A DNA stretch of 64,000 bases from Norana najaformis (taxonomy: Eukaryota > Annelida > Clitellata > Crassiclitellata > Hormogastridae), in contig OZ029914.1 in assembly GCA_964023275.1 (NCBI GenBank), positions 12,692,341 through 12,756,340 on the forward strand, written 5' to 3'. Positions 1 through 9,717 of this stretch are shown here, piece by piece. Made by a program: the position numbers and the translations under genes. The number at the start of each line of letters is the position of its first letter. The first letter of the stretch is position 1. A model generated the notes under the pieces. It did no database searches. It saw nothing but the letters and a program-made list of their open reading frames with translations, and was not told where the DNA came from.

Positions 1-108
1 TAATGCTATTACTGCTGCTACTACTACCACTACTACCTACTACTACTACTACTACCACTACTACTACTACCAATAATAATAATAATAATAATAAAAATTA
101 TAATAATA

Positions 109-139
<31 letters not shown>

Positions 140-286
140 TATTAATAATAATAATAATAATAACTGTAACAAGAATTTTTCTTCCGGATATTTTTTTATT
201 TCCTGAGGGATCATAAATACCTCGGGGTAAAAAAGAATTATAATAATAGTAATAATAATAGTAATGAGTTCAGAAAAACACATTTA
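1..286. repeat. TAC/AAT microsatellites and end of a dispersed repeat
   Basis: Tracts of TAC and AAT triplets run to about 165. They are followed by a short conserved block, 'CCTGAGGGATCATAAATACC', and more AAT units. The same block, in varied form, lies beside triplet tracts near 13,530, 13,805, 27,360 (reversed), 41,375, 52,400 and 52,675. It therefore appears to be the edge of a dispersed element whose tail seeds AAT arrays. The predicted proteins here are homopolymers of Leu, Asn or Ile and are not genes. Confidence 0.85.
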
Positions 287-1854
287 AATGTTGGTATTGT
301 AACCTCACTGCTGGAGTTGTTGACTGAAACAGCGATTAATTCCGCGGCAGGCATTACCTGTGCAACTCAACCACTATTAAGGAGGATTTTAATAAAGGAG
401 GTTCTGCCCGCAGTAAAATTAATAGGTTGAAAGAAATCGATCGATTTAAACATCGCGCAATAGTCATGACACGTGACAGCTATCAAGCGCGGCACGGGGG
501 TGGCCAGGGCCAACAAATACCCTCGTAATCCGTTACCTTAAAAACTTGACACCTTCTTAAGCCGTTGATGCCTCGGCCACAGATCCCTATGCTTAAGCTA
601 TATGCAACGACTTTCACGTTAAGCTCCAATATATCTTCTTTCAAGCTTAGCTCAATATCCTCGTTTATATAGAGACCGCTCTATTCTTTAGAGTAAGCGA
701 AGACTGCTTTGTCGAGTTCACATTTCATGTGTAGGTATGTATGTATCTGGACTATTTTAAAGTGCATTTTAAGAAACTCTCAGAACGCTGTAAACAGAAC
801 ATGGCTGTCTCTTCTGACACGTCAAACTTACTTATTCAGAAATCCTCTGTGTATGTGTACATATATTTTTAATGCTACCTGACACATTTTCCTCAAAGTC
901 TGCACAGTAATAGTGCCCACAGGCATGAGGATCGTTTTCATGTTAGCCACCTTTTTTAGAAGTTTCTGTACTGACCTGTCGTAAGACTGTGTGTATGCCT
1001 CATCTGTTCCGGTACGGTCTTAACAGCTTTCTGCCAAGAATTCCCATTTTGTATATACCGGAAAGACCAGCGAGTCTGTAGCAAGGGCCTTCGGTGAGCA
1101 TGGCCTCACATTATGGAATGCTCTGCTTGTCGCGCTTCGTGATCTCGATATATCGTTAGAAACCTTTATAAAATGATAGTGTTTCATCTATGTAATGTCA
1201 TCTTATTAATGGCTAGTTAATTTGGCGTATTTGCGATGAATTTAGTCTCGATATCTTGCGCTTTAAAAATCGACTTATATTAATAGAATAATAACCACTT
1301 GACAACTGTAAAAACATGTTTGGTTATCACTTTTGACATCGTGAGAGGCGCAAAGTGGTATTTTCGAATAAAACATTCTCTTTGACGCTCTGCACACGGT
1401 AGTTAGCGTTCGAAACAATGTTTTGTAGCTCTGCTTGCGCATCGAACGACGTAGACCCTAACCGACAACAACACCTAATAATAGACAGACATGCAACCTG
1501 CGACTTGAGACTCTTGCCTTTCCTCTGCCTCTCGCCAAGGACTGAACCAATATCTATTTGATCGTCTTCCTGTGTTATCAGTTCGGGAGCACCTCTGTGT
1601 AGTTCTCTTGAAGAGGCGCTATATCACGTTTACAATTTTTATAATATGCGAACGAGCGAAATAATTTATGAATTATTTCTGCAGCCATTGTAATTGTGGC
1701 TTCAGGCCTTGAATTATTTCTGCAGCCGTCGTAGCTTCTTAATCAAGCCTTGATGCTGCTGGTGTTTTTAAAAAAGCTAAAACTGGATTTAACTCAAATG
1801 AATCAAGGTATTTAGCAATGCAAATATTATTTGTTCTTATTCAGGTGTCATTCC
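287..1854. other. Gene-free stretch of copy A
   Basis: No convincing reading frame, RNA gene or element end is seen apart from the short LINE remnant at 985-1,180. The stretch is preserved almost unchanged in copy B (about 41,455-42,990), so it is simply part of the duplicated unit. Confidence 0.6.
985..1180 (+). pseudogene. Remnant of LINE ORF2 C-terminus
   Basis: One frame reads through 'FGEHGLTLWNALLVALRD' followed by 'LDISLETFIK'. This is the pattern 'R(A/S)FG...LWN.LP..+R...L..FK' that closes ORF2 of CR1/L2-like non-LTR retrotransposons. An in-frame stop lies upstream and no reverse transcriptase domain is attached. It is an old 5'-truncated fragment, repeated in copy B at about 42,165-42,360. 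Assignment to the broad group is fairly secure; the family is not. Confidence 0.6.
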
Positions 1855-2480
1855 TGTTGTGTTTTTCAGTACATCCATTCTAATTTGTTTGCATTTAGTC
1901 TTATTTACCATCACCTCCACCATCGCTATCTTTACTGTCCACTCCAAGGTTGACTACTGTAACTCCCTCTTCCCTAACCTTGAATCCACTCAAATTAAGC
2001 GTCTTCAACTCATCCAAAATTCACTTGTTCGATCCGTCACCAGGACATCCAAGCATCACTACGTCACTCCTATCCAGATATTCCTTCACTTTATGTCAAT
2101 CTTTGCAAGCATTTGTTTCAAAGTTCTTTCTCTAACCTGTAACAATAGTCCCAACTTACATGTACTTGTCATTGAAACTCTTTACAATCCAATCACCCCT
2201 CTATGTGTTTATCCTCTTACATCACTCTTACCCGTCCCTCTGTAACTACTCACCTAAATTTCTCCAACCGATCCGTACACTACACCGCATCTGTACGCTG
2301 GAACGATATCGCTCATGAATTTCGCAAATTCTTCGTTCCTCTATCCAATCCGTCGTTCACTCACCATCATATGATTTAAGCCCTTTTCCCGTTACTCCTC
2401 GGGGTTTTTATTCAAAACTGAAGTCTCAACTTATCAACGAATATTACCTTGACCCAATCTATCGGCCGCCTTTCAATTTC
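1855..2480 (+). mobile_element. L2/CR1-like LINE fragment, ORF2 C-terminus (copy A)
   Basis: The frame from 1,859 encodes 'HSKVDYCNSLFPNLESTQIK', then 'RLQLIQNSLVRSVTRTSKHH', the thumb and connection region seen downstream of the reverse transcriptase in CR1/L2-type LINEs. The frame breaks at about 2,160: copy B reads 'TTACTTGTCATCGG' where copy A has 'TTACATGTACTTGTCATTG', so copy A is frameshifted. Copy B continues to 'RWNDLAHEFRKF', the usual 'LWNDLP' ending. Only the 3' part of ORF2 is present, so this is a dead insertion duplicated with its surroundings. Confidence 0.8.
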
Positions 2481-2489
2481 TCTCAACCT

Positions 2490-4790
2490 AAACAAAACCC
2501 ACCGTAACAGCTGCCCTGTCCCCTTCTGTGAGTACCAGTACAAGTTGGGAGGGTAGAAAGAGAAAGATGGGTCCTGTTGATGGACGACGATGATGGTTTT
2601 TGCAACTCGGCTGAATGTACTTTTGACCTTGGGACTTTGTTCTTGAGTAATTAAAATAGAAGGATGTAAACAAGTGTGTTAGCTTTACCTATTTATAAAA
2701 ACTGTGGAATTTAGAACATATAAATTCGTGCTCTGTGATTTTCTATATAATACGACCGGAAACAAATAAAATAGATTGTCTACTGGTATTTCACACACTG
2801 GGAACATAGATGTTCAATTTTTGTGACTGTCGAACTCACTAAATCGAATGAACATTTATATTTAGCCGTCTTTTTAATCCACATGGATTTAGGACCGAGC
2901 TTAGAAAGGCCTACATTTTCTTAGCATCACTTTCATAGGCGACTTTATTGACGCTGAAGAAGGTAGGACATTAAATCTTATAAACATATCTAAATGGATA
3001 TATTGGCAGACTCTGCCTGCAAGCATACTTTTAACCACGTGATGCCTGGCAATTGACCGTAATGCCAGAACACTATTAGTTTTGGGGATCATCCCTGAAG
3101 GATGTCCGAAGAAAACTACATACTTTACACCCTCCCTCCCTCCTCTGTATCTGCATTTGGCATTACCCTCTTCATCTCCCTTTGCAGACGTCCGCACTTT
3201 AGCATAGTACAAAGACCTAGATTAGGCTACACTGTTGATTTTGCAGGGCTTACTGTGCTGCTTGATGAGGTATTTTGACACAGTTGCATTCAGCAAAGGG
3301 ACTGTAATTAGACCCAATGCAGTAAAGACTGCTTGCTGTCTGACTGAAGCTGGTGTTTAAGGCAAACGCTGTATGGTATACAATAATAATTGTTTGCAGC
3401 AAATTTAGATGCAGACTTCCGCGTTCGGCATAATCTTTCTCCCTCTGTCAGCATTTGTTATCATTTTGAGTGACCCCTCTCTCCCTTCTCTCTCTTTGCT
3501 CACCTAACGATATATGGCATGTTAAAAATGCATTACTGATTTACTTAGTCATTGTGGATATCCTTAACTGACTATCGCCAAGTAAATAATAATATTAGGA
3601 AATGAGCAAAGTTGTAAAAACACTGATGATCTTGCAGTAGATGATTGAAGGGCTTACAGTCACATCGTGTATCTGCTTGTCTTGGCGAGTTGATGATTGA
3701 ATGATGATTGAATGATGACACAAATAGGTTATTGAAAAGATGTTGTTGTTTATATTGTGTCTTGGAAGATTTCAATTCTGTGTTCATGGTCTCTCGAACA
3801 GAAAATGTATTAACTCTGGTCATTAGATCGAACTTTAAAAATTGATAGATGTATTTTTCTAATGTTTGCTAATGGTAATATAATTGCTGGTAAGGATTTT
3901 TGTAATATGAATTAGAGGAACTATGGTCGGTTATCTTAATCTGTCCTAATGCATTTCCTACAATGAGAAGGGTGTTGAACAAAAGATTGGGGCAGCTAGT
4001 GAAGGAATGTTAAAGAAACAATTTTAAAGTAAAGAAACTAAATGAAAATGTAAGGTTTGCTTAATTTTAGACAATTTTTGAACACCATAATCTCAAGGAG
4101 CGTTTTTGCCAGCAATTTGCTATGGTTGTAAATGTCTTGAAAATGAACTGCCAGTTTCCAGTGGGATGACTTGATACAAAGTATAAACTCAAATATCAAT
4201 GGTTGACGTTTCAACAAATGCTTTGTGTGTTTGATATTTGTTGAAGTTTGTTTTTATTTGTTGTTCACTATTTTGATTTGGATTTTAGTGGAGATTGTTT
4301 TCTCTTTCTCTGACATTGTTGCATTGGTTTCTAGTTTTCAAAATTTTTAGAATAGTTTAAGCACTTCTTTCCCGTTTCAAAAGAATTTCTGAATGATTCA
4401 TTAAAATCAAAACAAATGTCTATCAGCCTTGCTCTTAATAGTATCTAACTATGCTTAACTGTTCTTGAAAGTGTACAGTTTTACGTTGCACAAATTTCCT
4501 CCCACTGAGTTTTTTCTGCACATGCAAAATTTTCTGGGCTAATATATGACGTCAGCAACAAATCAATACCAATTCCAAAATCTTGTGATTATTACAAAGC
4601 AGTCTGTTTCTTTCGGAATTTTGATGTTTTCAGTGTCAAATGTAATTCAGGGTACTAGTTAGTGTAAAATGGATGTAAAGTTAATGTAAAGAACACAAAA
4701 CTTGTCATTGCATGAACATTTAAAGGTGGTTATAGTTTGTAGACCTGTGGGACTGTAAGTCTACATTGATCACATGTGTGCAGTGACGGG
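2490..4790. other. Gene-free stretch; paralogous to 34.8-36.2 kb
   Basis: No supported gene is seen. The part 2,520-3,960 is recognisably related to 34,800-36,200; for example both contain 'GGACATTAAATCTTAT' and 'ATATAATACGAC' in the same order. An older duplication than copy A/copy B is therefore represented. The rest, to 4,790, is AT-rich and unremarkable. Confidence 0.6.
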
Positions 4791-4794
4791 ATCT

Positions 4795-4950
4795 CGAGAC
4801 CTCGGTCTTGGTCTCAAGACAGTTTTTACACCAAAAATGTGGTCTTGGTATTGGTCTTGAATGTGCCGGTCTCGGCCTTGGTCTTGGTCTCAGCCCTGTG
4901 GTCTGATCTTGGTCTTGAACCCTGTAATCTTGGTTTTGGTTGTAACTTTT
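4795..4950 (+). repeat. Degenerate GGTCTTGG minisatellite (copy A)
   Basis: Many imperfect copies of 'GGTCTTGGTCT(C/T)' lie in tandem, starting after 'GCAGTGACGGGATCTCGAGACC'-like sequence. Copy B has the same array at about 45,940-46,095. Arrays of this GGTCTYGG type are known inside some animal DNA transposons, so this may be part of a non-autonomous element, but no matching terminal inverted repeat was found. Confidence 0.7.
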
Positions 4951-5544
4951 GAAAGCAGCTTTAAAACATGCCGCTTTGAAAGCAGTTTGTTAACAGCGCT
5001 GGAAAATTAAAAATCAATTAGCTATTAGTTAGCAAACTGCATATTATCATCAATTTAGCCAAACTCGGCGAAACACAAGTACATTAATATGTTCCGATAA
5101 TAAAGCAGTTCGCGTTTAGTTAATTCAACTCAGCTGTGCCCAGATGAAAATTTTACAGTTAATCAATTAATTTAATCATTACAAAGCGCAGTCCAAAAGT
5201 TATTAAGTAGTCTTTATAATAATAAGCTTTTAGACGATTGACCCGAGTAAGCCTCTGCACTGTTCCCTTTAAGCTCGCGCAAGTTATGATGATAGGGCGC
5301 ACAACAATTTTCTGCCAGTGCACACATTTGTCAAAGTTCCGATTACTTAAAAGTTAAATTTAGCTCACTGTTACAGCTTCTGTTACAGACATATTTTGCT
5401 TACTATGCTAAGACAGCGAAAGTTTCCATACAATATATGGCAAAGCCATACGACCGCCTAGAATGTGAAAATTCCTTCCGCCTGGTCCGCATAATACATC
5501 GCGTCACCAGTTGTCACTGGTGTCACAATGCTCGCTTTCTTATT
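4951..5544. other. No feature seen
   Basis: AT-rich sequence conserved between copy A and copy B, without a coding signal, RNA structure or element end that I can support. Confidence 0.5.
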
Positions 5545-5728
5545 ATTTATTATTTCTGCATTTATTAGACGCCACTATCTAATGACTAAGCATCAATCGA
5601 TGGCGCTGAGCAATTGTGAGTGAAGGACTTGCTCATGATCCCTAAGCAATAAGCGCCTTTGTGAGGCTCGATACCGTACTCTCCGCGTTACGTGCCGAGC
5701 GCTCTAACCAATCGGCCACCGTGCCCCA
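5545..5728 (-). mobile_element. tRNA-derived SINE (copy A)
   Basis: Read on the minus strand, the element begins with a tRNA-like head at 5,725. It contains an A-box-like 'TGGCCGATTGGTTAGAGC' and a B-box-like 'GGTATCGAGCC', about where RNA polymerase III promoter boxes lie. It then continues through a tRNA-unrelated body to an AATAAT tail near 5,545. The B box is imperfect and the acceptor stem does not pair well, so this is a SINE and not a working tRNA gene. Copy B carries it at about 46,690-46,890. Confidence 0.7.
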
Positions 5729-5825
5729 CACAAAATCATCATTATATCATACATGTTGCTTAAGGGGCTATCACCTTAGTAATCAATGCTCCCCAAATTT
5801 CAATAAATAAGGACTCCGACTTTGT

Positions 5826-6240
5826 CGTATTTGGGTGGTGCCAGTTCCAAGCCTGGATTAAGGAGGAGAGCGACGCTAATCATCTTCATTATGACACAGC
5901 GTCGTTAAGCAACAACTACGAACATCACCAACTATCAATTAATGTTCCACTGAACGCTGAACCCGTTCTTCACGGTCTACGCTGGTCGCTAACAAAGTCC
6001 TTCACCCACAGCTGGTCATCTGCACTTCACTTCAAGCGTAAACATCGATGGGTCTACGCTGGTTGCCGAACACCTCCTTCACCTTGGATGGTCTATTTGG
6101 GTCGCTGAACGCCTTCACTTGGGACAGACTGCGTTGGTTGCTGAGCGCCTCCAACTTGGACGAGCTTAGCCTCCTTGTCCGCCTTCTTCGTATCGGACTT
6201 TCCAGTAGACACTAACGTAGCGTGACCGTAAAAGACCTGA
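5826..6240. repeat. SINE-like core and degenerate minisatellite
   Basis: At 5,833-5,875 the block 'GTGCCAGTTCCAAGCCTGG', then 'AAGGAGGAGAGCGACG', resembles the conserved central domain of some animal tRNA-derived SINEs (Meta-type). The same block recurs at 35,650-35,690 and 46,993. From 5,945 to 6,170, imperfect units of about 35-40 bp carry the motif 'TCTACGCTGGTCGCTGAACG'. Both features are also present in copy B. The family link is inference from memory of the motif. Confidence 0.5.
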
Positions 6241-6257
6241 GCCGCAAAGGTTAGGAC

Positions 6258-6485
6258 GTATCCACATGACGACGATAATGAGTTCTCTGCCCGAAGGCAG
6301 GTCCATTGTCTTTATGCCACTCGAGGATGAAATGAGTTAGGTTGTTTCCCGCTGCCTTCTTCACAGACAAGTGTGGGTGAGCAACTTGTCCCAGGTCGCT
6401 ACGCAGTGGCTTGAGGCAGATTCGAACACGCGACCCTCCGGTTACGAGGCACCGAACATACCACTACCACACCGTTCCACATAGA
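6258..6485 (-). mobile_element. tRNA-derived SINE, second family (copy A)
   Basis: On the minus strand from about 6,483 the sequence reads 'GGAACGGTGTGGTAGTGGTA', which has an A-box-like segment, and later 'GTGTTCGAATCTGCC', a near-consensus B box. A body containing 'GGACCTGCCTTCGGGC' follows. The copy B version (47,410-47,635) has the better B box, 'GGGTTCGAATCTGCC'. The complementary strand can be read as an open frame, but this is not coding evidence. Confidence 0.7.
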
Positions 6486-6756
6486 AAATAAATGTTGACT
6501 TTACTTCAAGTTAGTTTCATGTTGGCACCAACATGGGGCGTTTAATGTTAACAGATTGCCTTGTAACTCATCATGCGAACTCATCAGCACTTCACGCCTT
6601 GCAAACTCTGTGCAAGTCTTCACTCAAAACTGAAATACTTCTCTTCCACAGATCCTACCCTCATTTCTCTTCTTCCCCTTATCTCTCTAATCGTCCCAAT
6701 TCCAATAGACCTACGATCCATCGTAGTCGCTCGACTGTCTGCCTGCCTGACTCATG

Positions 6757-7150
6757 GATCGTAATCGTAAACTCGAGATTTCTATAACGCCCAGCGAAAG
6801 CTAAGTCGCGGTAACGATCTTATTCACAAGCTATGTCAAAACAAACTCGACCGGCAGAAATAGTTGGGTTCCAGGTCAAGATCCAATAGTCAAGCAGGCA
6901 GGCAGATAGGCAGGCAGACAGGCAGGCAGGCAAACAGGCAGGCAGGCAGACAGGCAGGCAGACAGGCAGGCAGGCAGACAGGCAGACAGAAGGCTACGGT
7001 GGATGGTGTTTGAAATTTGAGAGGAAAGAGAGATACGGAGAAGAGGACAAATCAGGATAGGATTTGGAAAAGTAACGTTTTCACTTTTGAGTGAAAGATC
7101 TGCGCAGAAGTTGCAAGAGGTGAAGTGTTGGTGAGCTCGTCGTTTTTGTC
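6757..7150 (-). mobile_element. LINE 3'-tail repeat with GATTAC tail
   Basis: This dispersed block of about 300-400 bp begins on the plus strand with 'ATCGTAATCGTAA'. It continues through 'TTCCAGGTCAAGATCCAA' and 'GCTACGGTGGATGGTGTTTG'. Related blocks lie at 12,455, 23,815, 38,155, 47,911 and 51,336. Similar blocks join the 3' side of minus-strand LINE ORF2 remnants (8.4 and 20.5 kb). It is best read as the 3' untranslated end of a LINE with a TTACGATTAC-type tail, 5'-truncated at each locus. Confidence 0.65.
6890..6990 (+). repeat. Interrupted CAGG/CAGA tetranucleotide array (copy A)
   Basis: Mixed CAGG and CAGA units, with CAAA interruptions, lie inside the LINE tail. The homologous site in copy B is an uninterrupted run of 30 units, so the two copies have evolved differently since duplication. 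Confidence 0.9.
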
Positions 7151-7329
7151 GTAATTCTGGCGGGAGTTTATCCCTGAGGGGTGGAGCAGCTGTGACTTTG
7201 TATCGATTTCCAGATTTTACGGATGAGGTTGTTTTGACTGAGCGCTTGTGAATAAACTGGTTCCCCGCGACTAGGCTTTCGTAGGGCGCTGTAGAAAGGT
7301 CGTGTTTACGATTGCAATTAGGATTAGGG

Positions 7330-7560
7330 GTCTATGTTTAACCTCCTTGACCAGGAATACTTAGCCTTAAGAACCACGATTAAGCTATGCAAAACCCTCG
7401 ACGCATAGACGCTGATAAAAAGCTATGGATACATCAATCACGCAACCACCTATGCCTAACCTGCTTGATCAGGAATATTAGACGGAAAACCATGGTAAAA
7501 CCATGGACACGCCCATGACGCATACACGCAATCGCTATATGCCTACAGTATTGTGTTAGA
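7330..7560 (+). repeat. Degenerate satellite-like array, 'CTATGCCTAACCTCCTTGATCAGG' type
   Basis: Imperfect repeats of 'CCTTGACCAGGAATACTTA', 'AACCACGAT' and 'GACGCATAGACGC' recur two to three times. The same sequence family is at 14,510-14,690 (and copy B 48,500-48,720 and 53,370-53,545), and a related version may be at 37,960-38,095. In both 7.3 and 14.5 kb the array is followed by a tRNA-like SINE head and then 'GACTCGGTCTGCAATGTAAG', so the composite was duplicated inside the unit before the large duplication. Confidence 0.65.
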
Positions 7561-7819
7561 ACAAAACTGTAAACAGAGTTTTCGACAAGTACATTCGAAG
7601 TTTCCAAATATATAAGTGCTCACGATTTCATTTCATATTCTGTGTTATTTCTATGCAAGTATCTGCAATTTTAAGTAAAGGCTAAAGCAGTGGTGTAGGC
7701 ACATTTTAGCAAGCCCGGCATCTTGTTTAATTTTCACGATAGAAGGCCTAACCTGATTGTGAAGAAAGTGAACTAGAACAATCTGCTTTAATGCTTTTAA
7801 GAATTTACAAGAAGCGCGC

Positions 7820-7907
7820 AATATTGATGATCGGGTACAGGATTAATAGGTTATGTGCATCATTTACAAGACGATCGCTTTAACCAATCAGCTACCGCGC
7901 TCCACAA
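7820..7907 (-). mobile_element. Worn tRNA-like SINE head
   Basis: On the minus strand from 7,907 the sequence reads 'GGAGCGCGGTAGCTGATTGG', then 'TTAAAGCGATCG', an A-box-type tRNA-like head related to that of the 5.5-5.7 kb SINE. No good B box remains. A sister copy is at 14,690-14,735. Confidence 0.5.
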
Positions 7908-9267
7908 ACTGGACTGACTTCTAGGCTGTTATACGCTGGATGCCCAATACAGAGGTCTCAGCATGACTGACACCTCCACCAATTGGTCAGTGGTCGCGGG
8001 TATGTGACTCGGTCTGCAATGTAAGTAGTTTTTTTTATTTTCATAGTAATGTCAAAACGAAAATTATCCGACAACAGCTTTTTTGTAAGAAAAACAACTT
8101 ATGAAACGTTTTAAGACGGTGGCTAAACGAATAATATTGAGACTGAACTGCCGTCATTGGGTACAGAATGCAAACGAGTACACTGGGTGGGATGATCAGG
8201 CAGCGACGTAGAGGACTGGCCACCCGTCACATTTGCCAGCTCAGACATGACACCCTGTGCCAGCTGATTCCGCAAGGAAAGTTACAGCCGGATCCTGAGG
8301 CGAATTGGTGCAGGAGTACCTCTCGAAGATCCAGCAGGATTCCCTGTTGGTGCAACGGAAGCTTACAAGAATAAATATGATGGGCGATTGTAAATGTAAT
8401 TTAGAAAATTTCTAAAGCGCTAAATTAAAGCTAAGCGCAGAGCACCAGTTTATTCTCGAGCACTGCGTCAAGTCAGATAGTGCATTCCAAAGATGCCATG
8501 TGCCGAACAAAGTCCGGTAGACAGAGATGCTGTTACGGTGGGCTATGTTAAGATTGAGAGAAATGAGAGGTTTGCCAATTGGATGGATTACCGTAAAGAT
8601 TCTTGAAAACGTGAGACTTCAGTTTTGAATGGGATGCCTGAGGAGTAATAAATACGGGGTGGAAAGATCAGGCAGCGACGTACAGGACTGGTATACTGAT
8701 GGTGGGTGAACGACAGAACGGGTAGAGGAACGGAGAATTTGTGAAATTCAGCAGGGAGATCTTTCCAGAGCCCAGGTCTAGTATGGTATATGAATCAGTT
8801 AGAGAATTTGATATGAGTTGTTACTGGGGGACGGGCAAGAGTGAGGTAAGAAAATGAACGGGTAGAGCGGGGTGATTGGATGTTAAGCGTTAGTTGGTTG
8901 GGAGTATTGCAGAGACTGTTATAAGTTAGAGAAAGAGCTTTGAAATGAACACGTTCGATTATTTTCTGCCAGTGGAGTGATAGAAGTGATGGTGACGCTT
9001 AGATGTCCTGGTGACAGATCGGGCAAATGAATTTTGGATGAGTTGAAGATGATTAATTTGAGTGGATTCAAGGTTAGTGAAGAGGAAATTACAGTAGATT
9101 GCGTATATGCGAATTATAGGTGAAAGTGAGAGTGGATAAATTAGTTCATAGGTGGACGGAAGAGGAATTTTCTTAATATGATCTAGCAGACATAGAACAA
9201 TGAATTTAGATTTGACAGAGTTGAGAAAAGAAGTTTAGAGGACATTCATTTTGAGATATGGTTGTTA

Positions 9268-9376
9268 CACTGGTCAACATAGAAATCGTTACTGACTGGA
9301 AAAGGCCCTAATGTGTAGCATCTTGGTGTGCTGAACACGAATATAACCATAAAAAATTTTTATTGGCTCTCGTTTT
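9268..9376 (+). repeat. Left terminal inverted repeat
   Basis: Three blocks match the inverse of the right end in order: 'CACTGGTCAACA' at 9,268-9,279, 'TGTGCTGAACACGAATAT' at 9,327-9,344, and 'ATTGGCTCTCGTTTT' at 9,362-9,376. Sequence between the blocks has drifted. Confidence 0.9.
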
Positions 9377-9577
9377 GAAAATATTTTATATAGTTCATTT
9401 TTTATGTTTCACCATGTAAATTTATGCAGTAGGACTGCGACAATATCCTAAATAAGTCTAGAATGATGTAATATTCCACCTCATTGCATAATCCCATCAT
9501 GGACACATCATGCACAGTTGATTACGTCATTTTCTGATGCAATGTAAAACTACAGCCAGTCGGCTGCTGACGTAAGA

Positions 9578-9603
9578 TGACGTCAGCAGTGTACTATATA
9601 AAG
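9578..9603 (+). promoter_or_regulatory. Likely transposase promoter: CRE-like site and TATA box
   Basis: The palindrome 'TGACGTCA' at 9,578-9,585 is the consensus CRE recognised by CREB/ATF-type bZIP factors in animals. A partial match, 'TTACGTCA', lies near 9,525. 'TATATAAAG' at 9,595-9,603 is a strong TATA box, 115 bp before the start codon at 9,718, so transcription would begin near 9,625 with a short leader. The motif identities are seen; their use is inference. Confidence 0.65.
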
Positions 9604-9717
9604 CGAGTCGGAACGGTTGAGCATTTACAATATTACAGACTTTGTGCGAGACAGTTTAAGTTACTGTTTTATAAAACTATTATTACTTTATCCATTTAGA
9701 TACAATACAGAACAGTA

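Noticed and set aside
1950..2135. Second overlapping frame inside the LINE fragment
   Set aside because: Shadow frame of the ORF2 C-terminus; the same alternate frame is open at 43,176-43,361 and, reversed, at 20,990-21,271, from shared ancestry and not coding need.
5658..5727. tRNA gene on the minus strand
   Set aside because: A- and B-box-like motifs are present but the stems do not pair properly and a SINE body with tail follows.
6890..7000. CRISPR-like spaced repeats
   Set aside because: Units are only 4 bp with no spacers, so it is a tetranucleotide microsatellite.
8168..8374. 68-codon frame rich in Arg, Gln and Ser
   Set aside because: Lies across a SINE-tail-like block and is altered in copy B; no domain.
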